A stretch of DNA of 5,179 nt from Burkholderiaceae bacterium (GTDB taxonomy: Bacteria > Pseudomonadota > Gammaproteobacteria > Burkholderiales > Burkholderiaceae_F). Below are positions 1 through 5,179 of the stretch, one piece after another. The number at the start of each line of letters is the position of its first letter. Within the stretch, counting starts at the first letter, position 1. The translations under genes were made by a program, and so were the position numbers. Below the pieces are notes generated by a model. It ran no database searches. It was not told the DNA's origin and saw nothing but the letters and a program-made list of their open reading frames with translations. Location of the stretch: NCBI GenBank assembly GCA_013813185.1, contig JACCSD010000358.1, positions 1 through 5,179 on the forward strand, read 5' to 3'.

Positions 1-2005
1 TGGCGTTCTTGCCGTCGCGCGCGAGCTTCTTCCACCAGATCGACAACGCGACCACACAGCCAGGCCGCGCCCGATCGGTCACGCGCGCAAGCACGTCGAT
101 GCTGCCACGATCGTTGAAAATCCGGACACGCACGCCGTCGGCAATTCCACGTGCACATGCGTCGTGCGGATGAATCTCGACGGTGGGCTCACCATCGATC
201 GAGCGCAGGCTTGCGACGTTGACGAACGTCGAATTCAGAAAGTTGCGCGCCGGCGGCGAGATGATCGCGAGCGGATAGCGCCGCGCCAGCGGACTGCCGT
301 TCGCCGCCTCGTACGGCGGGATGTACGCGGGCAGGGGATCCTGCCCGAGCTTCGCAACTTGTTCCGAGTAAAACTCGCAACGTCCGGACGGGGTTGCGAA
401 ACCACCTTCCGCAAACGGCGCGTACGTTGCGGGAACATCGAGCCGCTGCCAACCGTTCTGCTTCAAGCGCTGCCAGTCGAAGCCGGCGGTGGCACCTTCG
501 CGCTTGAACGCCTGCGCTGCCAGTTCGTCGTCGGTCTCCGAGAAACACGGCTCATCGAATCCCATCCTGCCCGCCAGCCGGCGAAAGATCTCGCTGTTCG
601 GCAGCGCTTCGCCCAATGGTTCGATCGCCGCGTTGTTCGCCAGCATGTACAGATGCCCGTAAGACCTGTGCACGTCGACATGCTCGAGCTGCGTCGTGGC
701 TGGCAGCACGTAGTCCGCGTAATCGGCGGTGTCGGTCATGAAGTGTTCGAGCACGACGGTGAACAGGTCTTCGCGTGCAAAGCCGCGTGCGACTTCACGC
801 GATTGCGGCGCGACCGCCACGGGATTGCTGTTGTAGACGATCAGCGCATCGATCGGCGGATCGGCGTGCTGCAGGTCGTGGCCGATGGTCGACATGTTGA
901 TCGTGCGCGGATTTTTTCCGGCAAGCAGGCCCGGCCGGTACAACGATTCGGTGTCGATCGGATACGTTCCGCTGGTGGACAAGAGCACACCGCCCGCAGC
1001 GTCGCGCCAGTGCCCGGCCAATGCCGGCAGGCAGGCCACCGCCCGCACGGCATTGCCGCCGCCGCGGGCGCGTTGCATGCCGTAGTTGAGCCGAATCACC
1101 GCGGGCCGGATCTGCCAGTAGTCGCGCGCGAAGTCTTCGACCTCGGCTGCGCTGATGCCGCAGATCGATGCAACGCGCTGCGGATCGAACTCCTGCGCGC
1201 GCTCTTCGAGGCCGTCATAACCCAGCGTATAGCGTTCGATGTAATCGAGATCGAGCCACCCTTCGCGCATCAACACGTGCATCACACCCAGCGCGAACGC
1301 GGCGTCGGTGCCTGGCATCGGCGCAACGTGCTGATGGCATTTTTCGGCCGTCAACGAGCGGTACGGATCGATCGCGATCAGTTTGGCGCCGCGCCGCTTC
1401 GCCTCCTGCGCACGACTCCATAGATGCAGGTTGGACGCAATCGCGTTGCAACCCCAGAACACGATCAGCTTGCTGTCTTGAAACTGCTCGATATCGGTGC
1501 CGGTTTTGATGCCGAGCGTGTAGGCCAGGGCCTCGGCGCCGGCGGTCGCGCAGATCGTGCGATCGAGGAAGCTCGCGCCGAGCTTGTGAAAGAAGCGCGC
1601 CGCCATGCCCTCGCCCTGCACCAGGCCCATCGTGCCCGCATAGCTGTACGGCACGATGCGGTGCGGGTCGCGCGCGGCGATCTCGCCCAGACGCTGGGCG
1701 ATGTCGCGCAGCGCGTGGTCCCATGAGACGCGGACAAAGCGGCCTTCGCCCTTCGCGCCCACGCGCTTCAGCGGATGCAGAACGCGGTCGGCGTGATACG
1801 TGCGCTCAAGGTAACGCGCAACCTTGGTGCAAAGCGTGCCGGCGGTCGTCGGATGCGTCGGATCGCCGGCGACTTTCACTGCGACATGGCGCCCTTGAAC
1901 GTCGCGCACGGTCACCAGCATTGCGCAGGTATCGGGGCAGTCGTGCGGGCACGCCGCCCGAACCACGGTGTCAGCGTGTTCCGGTTCTGCTGCCTGCACC
2001 GCCAT
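1..2005 (-). CDS. Molybdopterin-dependent oxidoreductase (DMSO reductase superfamily), 3' end beyond window
   Basis: Reading the minus strand from the ATG at 2005 gives 668 uninterrupted codons with no stop before base 1, so the C-terminus lies outside the window. Residues 14-70 form a [4Fe-4S] domain: C19, C23 and C27 in the motif CPHDCPDTC, then C59 and K61 in LCTK. Residues 72-490 look like the molybdopterin domain, with FWGCN (183-187), IDPYRS (212-217), PGTDAAFALG (231-240), a Gly-rich GMQRARGGGN (309-318) and YNSNP (391-395). From about 578 a C-terminal dinucleotide-binding domain begins (PPARNFLNS at 584-592). C152 in RTICATAG sits where related enzymes carry the Cys, Sec or Ser molybdenum ligand, so it is the likely ligand (inferred). 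There is no twin-arginine signal peptide, which suggests a cytoplasmic bis-MGD enzyme. The reaction and substrate are unknown; members of this superfamily act on formate, nitrate, polysulfide and others. The start is supported by GGAAG nine bases upstream and by an in-frame TGA two codons before the ATG. It is the last visible gene of the argE-lipoprotein operon. Confidence 0.93.
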   Translation of the reverse strand, partial: MAVQAAEPEHADTVVRAACPHDCPDTCAMLVTVRDVQGRHVAVKVAGDPTHPTTAGTLCTKVARYLERTYHADRVLHPLKRVGAKGEGRFVRVSWDHALRDIAQRLGEIAARDPHRIVPYSYAGTMGLVQGEGMAARFFHKLGASFLDRTICATAGAEALAYTLGIKTGTDIEQFQDSKLIVFWGCNAIASNLHLWSRAQEAKRRGAKLIAIDPYRSLTAEKCHQHVAPMPGTDAAFALGVMHVLMREGWLDLDYIERYTLGYDGLEERAQEFDPQRVASICGISAAEVEDFARDYWQIRPAVIRLNYGMQRARGGGNAVRAVACLPALAGHWRDAAGGVLLSTSGTYPIDTESLYRPGLLAGKNPRTINMSTIGHDLQHADPPIDALIVYNSNPVAVAPQSREVARGFAREDLFTVVLEHFMTDTADYADYVLPATTQLEHVDVHRSYGHLYMLANNAAIEPLGEALPNSEIFRRLAGRMGFDEPCFSETDDELAAQAFKREGATAGFDWQRLKQNGWQRLDVPATYAPFAEGGFATPSGRCEFYSEQVAKLGQDPLPAYIPPYEAANGSPLARRYPLAIISPPARNFLNSTFVNVASLRSIDGEPTVEIHPHDACARGIADGVRVRIFNDRGSIDVLARVTDRARPGCVVALSIWWKKLARDGKNA

Positions 2006-2008
2006 CGG

Positions 2009-2608
2009 TCACCGCTTCCACGTGAGCGGTAACTCGGTGGCCTCGCCGCCAAACTCGATCTGCAGTGCGCGCGGAACGGAGCTCAACGGAACCAGGAACT
2101 GAACCCGCTCCAGCCCGGATTCGTTGCCAGCGCCGACCGTTTCGCCGAGACCGCCGTTGGCGGCGATGACGGAGTCATGCGTGACCAAACGGAAATTTTC
2201 GTCGGCGAAATCTGCGGCCTGGCGTTGCTTGTTCTGCATGCGAACCAGCAACACCAGCCGCATCGACTCTGCGTTGCGCGGCTCGATCGCAACTTCGGCA
2301 ATGGTGAATGACACTTCGGCGCCTTTGCCGATGGCCACAGTGCGCGGGACCGGAAAGTCGACGGCCGGTGCGGTTGAAGGCGCGCTCGAAGGCACGATCG
2401 ACGGGTCAGCCGGCGCGGCAGCCTGGGACGCGTCGGGCGCCGCTGCGGAAGGGCTGGGCGCAGCCGGGGTTGCCGGGGCAGGCGCGGCGGTATTCGAAGG
2501 AGCCGGCGACGACGGCGCCGGCGGCTCGGGCGCGCGTTGGCAAGCCGACAGCGTCACGAGAGCAAATGCAAACATCGCCGCGCTCACAGTGCGGACGCTG
2601 CACATCAT
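2009..2608 (-). CDS. Putative outer-membrane lipoprotein with Pro/Ala/Ser-rich linker
   Basis: This encodes 199 residues of unknown function. Residues 1-22 are a lipoprotein signal peptide: a short segment with Arg6, a hydrophobic stretch (AAMFAFALVTL) and the lipobox L20-S21-A22-C23, with C23 as the predicted lipidated residue. Gln at +2, rather than Asp, suggests sorting to the outer membrane. Residues 24 to about 88 are a low-complexity linker made mostly of Pro, Ala and Ser, probably disordered. Residues 89-199 look like a compact, mainly beta domain with alternating hydrophobic strands (for example EVSFTIAEVAIEP and LERVQFLVPL), ending in ELPLTWKR; I do not recognise the family. An upstream in-frame ATG at 2665 would give 218 residues, but it puts an Arg-rich tail before the signal peptide and overlaps argE by 61 bases. 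The start at 2608 forms an ATGA overlap with the argE stop and places the signal peptide at the N-terminus, so it is preferred. Upstream matches to a Shine-Dalgarno site are weak (GCGAG), which fits translational coupling to argE. Confidence 0.82.
   Translation of the reverse strand: MMCSVRTVSAAMFAFALVTLSACQRAPEPPAPSSPAPSNTAAPAPATPAAPSPSAAAPDASQAAAPADPSIVPSSAPSTAPAVDFPVPRTVAIGKGAEVSFTIAEVAIEPRNAESMRLVLLVRMQNKQRQAADFADENFRLVTHDSVIAANGGLGETVGAGNESGLERVQFLVPLSSVPRALQIEFGGEATELPLTWKR
2015..2019 (-). promoter_or_regulatory. Ribosome-binding site for the oxidoreductase gene
   Basis: The minus strand reads GGAAG here, followed by nine bases and then the ATG at 2005. It lies inside the last codons of the lipoprotein gene (the Trp-Lys-Arg end), just ahead of that gene's TGA at 2011-2009. 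The site fixes the oxidoreductase start and suggests that ribosomes finishing the lipoprotein re-initiate on the oxidoreductase. Confidence 0.6.
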
Positions 2609-3861
2609 GACCGATGCTCGCCCGGCATCGGCTGCGCGGCGATGCGATCGAAAAACGCTTCGCACGCTGCTACCTGCTCGTAGCTTATGTATTCGCCGGG
2701 CTTGTGCGCCTGGTCAATGCTGCCCGGGCCGATCACGACGGTGGGAACGCCGGCCTGCGAGAACATGCTGGCCTCGGTGGCGAAACCCACTGCGCCGGGG
2801 CTCAGATGCGTGGTATTTGCGACCTGTTGCGCCCAGCGTACGAGCGGATGATCGGCCGCGATGCCGAACGCCGGCAGATCCATGCCGCGCTCGAACACGA
2901 TGCCGGTACCGGTTGCGACGCGCAGCATTTCCGGCACCAACTCGCGCTCGGCATATTCAACGATGGTGCGCGTCAGCTCATCAGTCGACGTGGCCGGCAG
3001 ATTTCGCATCTCAAACGTGAATTCGCAATCGCGTGGAACGACATTGACCGCGATGCCGCCCATGATCAGCCCGGTTTGCAGCGTCGTGTACGGCACCGCA
3101 AAGCGCGCATCGCGCGGCTCTTCGCGCGACAGGCGATCGGCCGTTTGCCGAATAAAGGCCACCAGTTGCGCCGCAAACTCGATCGCGTTGACGCCGTCGG
3201 GTGTCAACGACGAATGCGCCTCGCGACCGCGCACACGGCAACAGATGTCGCGCTTGCCCTTGTGCGCCACGATCGCGCGCATATCGGTCGGCTCGCCGAT
3301 GATGCAACCCGCAGGGCGAATGCCGCGCTCCGCAAGGTCGGCCAGCAAATCGCGCACGCCGAAGAACGTGGTTTCCTCGTCGTAGGTCAGCGACAGATGC
3401 AACGGCAGTTTTTCCTGTGCCGCGAGAAACTTCGGAACCGCCGCCAGTGCGATGGCGATGAAGCCCTTCATGTCCGCGGTGCCGCGTCCATGGATGCGCC
3501 CGTTTCCCGAAGCAAATGAGTGCTCGGCGCGAAACGGATCGCTTGACCAGTCCTGACCGTCAACCGGCACGGTGTCGGTGTGGCCCGATATCACGAGACC
3601 ACCGGTCTTGATCGCGTCCGGCTCCGACGACAGGGTCGCAAACAGGTTGGCCTTGTTGCGCGCCGCGTCGTAGATCAGGTTCGCCCGCACGCCGAGCCGC
3701 GCAAGCTCGTCGCGCGCGTACTCGATCAGCCCGAGATTGGAATCGCGGCTCACGGTGGGAAACCCGATCAGCCGGTCGATCATCGCCAGCGATGCGGCCG
3801 AGGGCGAAAGAGCGGCGGACGGCGGCAGATCGACGAGCGGCAAGTCAGCGGGCTTGTTCAT
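2605..3861 (-). CDS. argE: Acetylornithine deacetylase (ArgE type, peptidase family M20)
   Basis: This 418-residue cytoplasmic metallohydrolase should convert N2-acetyl-L-ornithine to ornithine and acetate in arginine biosynthesis. The two-zinc M20 site is complete: H94 and D96 in SGHTDTVPVDGQDW, bridging D130 in GRGTADMKG, general base E162 and metal ligand E163 in TYDEET, E190 in IIGEPTDM, and H386 in GSIDQAHKPGEYI. H216 in GREAHSS marks the lid/dimerisation domain, spanning roughly residues 195-305. The VPVDGQDW and IDQAHKP signatures favour ArgE over the related DapE succinyl-diaminopimelate desuccinylase. The protein is about 20-30 residues longer than usual because of an N-terminal Pro/Ala/Ser-rich extension; the conserved fold begins near M27 (MIDRLIGFPTVSRDSN). 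ATG 3861 is the first possible start, since an in-frame TAG lies four codons upstream, but no Shine-Dalgarno site precedes it, so M27 remains an alternative. It is first in the minus-strand operon. Many betaproteobacteria recycle the acetyl group with ArgJ, so this copy could be an accessory paralogue or act on another N-acyl amino acid. Confidence 0.92.
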   Translation of the reverse strand: MNKPADLPLVDLPPSAALSPSAASLAMIDRLIGFPTVSRDSNLGLIEYARDELARLGVRANLIYDAARNKANLFATLSSEPDAIKTGGLVISGHTDTVPVDGQDWSSDPFRAEHSFASGNGRIHGRGTADMKGFIAIALAAVPKFLAAQEKLPLHLSLTYDEETTFFGVRDLLADLAERGIRPAGCIIGEPTDMRAIVAHKGKRDICCRVRGREAHSSLTPDGVNAIEFAAQLVAFIRQTADRLSREEPRDARFAVPYTTLQTGLIMGGIAVNVVPRDCEFTFEMRNLPATSTDELTRTIVEYAERELVPEMLRVATGTGIVFERGMDLPAFGIAADHPLVRWAQQVANTTHLSPGAVGFATEASMFSQAGVPTVVIGPGSIDQAHKPGEYISYEQVAACEAFFDRIAAQPMPGEHRS

Positions 3862-3919
3862 AGGCTGATTCTAGTGCGCGTAGCATTCACTTTCTGATCG
3901 CTTCAACCCGCAAAAATTC
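3862..3919. promoter_or_regulatory. Divergent promoter region between argE and the M20D amidohydrolase gene
   Basis: These 58 bases separate two divergent start codons and must hold, or lie next to, the promoters for both directions unless transcription comes from elsewhere. On the minus strand TAGAAT (3873 to 3868) is one mismatch from the -10 consensus. The best element at a 17-base spacing is CAGAAA (3896 to 3891), a poor -35. On the plus strand TAGCAT (3881-3886) is a weaker -10 candidate without a recognisable -35. Neither gene has a purine-rich ribosome-binding site here; the plus gene is preceded by the A-rich CAAAAATTC. I found no clear operator palindrome. Confidence 0.45.
3868..3873 (-). 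promoter_or_regulatory. Candidate -10 element for argE
   Basis: The minus strand reads TAGAAT, matching TATAAT at five of six positions. Six bases (CAGCCT) separate it from the argE ATG, so a normally spaced transcript would start at or next to the A of the start codon and be leaderless. The paired -35 (CAGAAA at 3896 to 3891) matches only three of six positions, so this remains tentative. Confidence 0.3.
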
Positions 3920-5110
3920 ATGCAACTGATCGACCGCGTCGTCCAATTCCGTGCCGAGATTCAGCAGATCCGGCGCGACATTCATGCCCACCCTGAACTT
4001 CGCTTCGAAGAGACGCGTACCAGCGACATCGTCGCCGAGAAGCTAGCCGAATGGGGCCTCAACGTGACGCGCGGACTCGGCGGCACTGGAGTCGTCGGCA
4101 CCCTGAAGCACGGAAAGTCCAAGCGTGCCGTCGGTTTGCGCGCTGATATGGACGCTTTGCCGATTCAGGAGACCAATGACTTTGCGCACCGCTCGACGCA
4201 CGCCGGCAAGATGCACGCGTGCGGGCACGATGGACACATGGCGATGTTGCTGGGCGCTGCAAAGTATCTTGCCGAAGCGAAATCGCTCGACGGCACCGTG
4301 CACTTCATCTTCCAACCGGCTGAGGAAGGCGGCGCCGGCGCGCAAAGAATGATCGACGACGGGTTGTTCGAGCGCTTTGCCTGCGACGCGGTATTCGGCA
4401 TGCACAACTGGCCAGGGCTGAAGGTGGGCGAGTTCGGCGTGACCGGCGGTCCGGCGATGGCGTCGAGCAACGAGTTCAAGATCGAAGTGATTGGCAGGGG
4501 CGCGCACGCGGCGATGCCGCACCTGGGAATCGATCCCGTGTTTATCGCCGTGCAGATCGTCAACGGCCTGCAGGGCATCATCACGCGCGCCAAGAAACCG
4601 ATCGATTCGGCCGTGCTGTCGGTCACGATGATCCAGGCCGGCGAAGCGACCAATGTGATTCCCGAGACCGCCAAGATCAGCGGCACGGTGCGCACCTTCA
4701 GTGACGACGTGACCGCGCTGGTCGAAACACATATGCGCCGGATCGTCGAGATGACGTGCGCGGCACACGGCGCCGAAGGCAAGTTCGACTTTCATTGGAA
4801 CTATCCGCCGACGGTCAACGACGCCGCGCAGGCCGAATTTGCGGCCACCGTGATGGACGACATCGTCGGCGCTGAGAGCGTCGTGCGCGGTATCGAGCCG
4901 ACGATGGGCGCCGAGGATTTCGCCTTCATGCTGAAGGCTAAGCCCGGCGCGTACGTATTCATCGGCAACGGCGACGGCGCGCATCGCGCCGCCGGCCACG
5001 GGCTCGGACCGTGCATGCTGCACAACCCGTCGTACGATTTCAACGACGAATTGATCCCGTTAGGGGCCACTTACTGGGTACGGCTGGCCGAACAATTCCT
5101 GGCGCGCTGA
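3920..5110 (+). CDS. M20D-family amidohydrolase (hippurate hydrolase / N-acyl amino acid hydrolase type)
   Basis: This 396-residue protein is a normal-length M20D amidohydrolase, the group containing hippurate hydrolase (HipO), plant auxin-conjugate hydrolases such as ILL2, and bacterial N-acyl amino acid amidohydrolases. These enzymes cleave an amide bond to release an amino acid and an acyl group; the exact substrate cannot be read here. The signatures run in order: IHAHPELRFEE (21-31), RADMDALP (74-81), MHACGHDGH (98-106), FQPAEEG (131-137), MHNWP (161-165), GRGAHAAMPH (192-201), NVIP (245-248), MGAEDFA (329-335) and LHNPSYDFND (367-376). The predicted metal ligands C101, H103, E136, H162 and H368 and the general base E135 are all present, so it should be active. 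No signal peptide is seen, so it is probably cytoplasmic. ATG 3920 is the first start after an in-frame TAG at 3881-3883 and fits the usual N-terminus of the family, but no Shine-Dalgarno site precedes it. It is transcribed away from argE, a distant relative from a different M20 subfamily. Confidence 0.94.
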   Translation: MQLIDRVVQFRAEIQQIRRDIHAHPELRFEETRTSDIVAEKLAEWGLNVTRGLGGTGVVGTLKHGKSKRAVGLRADMDALPIQETNDFAHRSTHAGKMHACGHDGHMAMLLGAAKYLAEAKSLDGTVHFIFQPAEEGGAGAQRMIDDGLFERFACDAVFGMHNWPGLKVGEFGVTGGPAMASSNEFKIEVIGRGAHAAMPHLGIDPVFIAVQIVNGLQGIITRAKKPIDSAVLSVTMIQAGEATNVIPETAKISGTVRTFSDDVTALVETHMRRIVEMTCAAHGAEGKFDFHWNYPPTVNDAAQAEFAATVMDDIVGAESVVRGIEPTMGAEDFAFMLKAKPGAYVFIGNGDGAHRAAGHGLGPCMLHNPSYDFNDELIPLGATYWVRLAEQFLAR

Positions 5111-5179
5111 CCTTTAGTTCTTTCCGCTAGTCCATTCGCCGGAATGCGGTGCTTTTCCCCGGCGGTTACTGTGTATCGC

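Noticed and set aside
164..1423. 419-codon open frame on the plus strand
   Set aside because: It is antisense to the molybdoenzyme gene, rich in Arg, His and Val with no recognisable motif, and arises because high-GC codon use on the minus strand leaves the opposite frame open.
1215..1724. 169-codon minus-strand frame within the molybdoenzyme gene
   Set aside because: It is out of frame with the long open frame starting at 2005, which carries all the conserved motifs. There is no sign of a frameshift: the real frame runs without interruption from 2005 to 1.
2370..2535. Low-complexity GC-rich stretch considered as a nucleotide repeat
   Set aside because: It encodes the Pro/Ala/Ser linker of the lipoprotein; no regular repeat unit is visible, only biased composition.
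2614..3519. 301-codon open frame on the plus strand, and a 298-codon frame at 2124-3020
   Set aside because: Both are antisense to argE and the lipoprotein gene and show no family signatures.
4043..5023. 326-codon open frame on the minus strand
   Set aside because: It lies wholly inside and antisense to the M20D gene, whose full set of catalytic motifs is present; the composition is that of a shadow frame.
5137..5164. Inverted repeat CGCCGG / CCGGCG after the amidohydrolase stop, considered as a terminator
   Set aside because: The stem is only six base pairs with a 16-base loop, and no T-rich run follows it. The motif is easily met by chance in GC-rich DNA.

Overview
This window looks like chromosomal DNA from a high-GC proteobacterium, most likely a betaproteobacterium of the Burkholderiales. 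That placement rests on GC-rich third codon positions, tight gene packing and the style of the four proteins. It is an inference from the sequence alone, not a database match.

Layout. A three-gene block on the minus strand reads right to left: an ArgE-type acetylornithine deacetylase (3861 to 2605), a small Pro/Ala/Ser-rich lipoprotein (2608 to 2009) and a molybdopterin-dependent oxidoreductase (2005 to beyond base 1, so its C-terminal end is cut off). argE and the lipoprotein gene share an ATGA stop/start overlap. The lipoprotein stop and the oxidoreductase ATG are separated by three bases, with a GGAAG ribosome-binding site inside the end of the lipoprotein gene. The three genes therefore look like one translationally coupled operon. 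On the plus strand, diverging from argE across a 58-bp gap, is an M20D-family amidohydrolase of the hippurate hydrolase type (3920 to 5110). The last 69 bases (5111 to 5179) show no gene and no convincing terminator.

How the genes may work together. Two metallopeptidase-fold amidohydrolases of different M20 subfamilies, both cleaving N-acyl amino acids or similar amides, stand back to back and may share a control region. ArgE makes ornithine from N-acetylornithine in arginine synthesis, and the M20D enzyme most likely releases amino acids from N-acyl or amide conjugates. The oxidoreductase looks cytoplasmic, with a [4Fe-4S] site, bis-MGD domains and no Tat signal. Its substrate cannot be read from the sequence, and why it is coupled to an exported lipoprotein and argE is unclear.

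Caution. The oxidoreductase has no stop codon in the window, so simple ORF calling misses it. A 419-codon antisense frame at 164 to 1423 could be annotated in its place. No RNA genes, mobile elements, CRISPR arrays or frameshifts were seen. No clearly new system is present; the main open points are the unusual operon composition and the lack of Shine-Dalgarno sites at both divergent starts.
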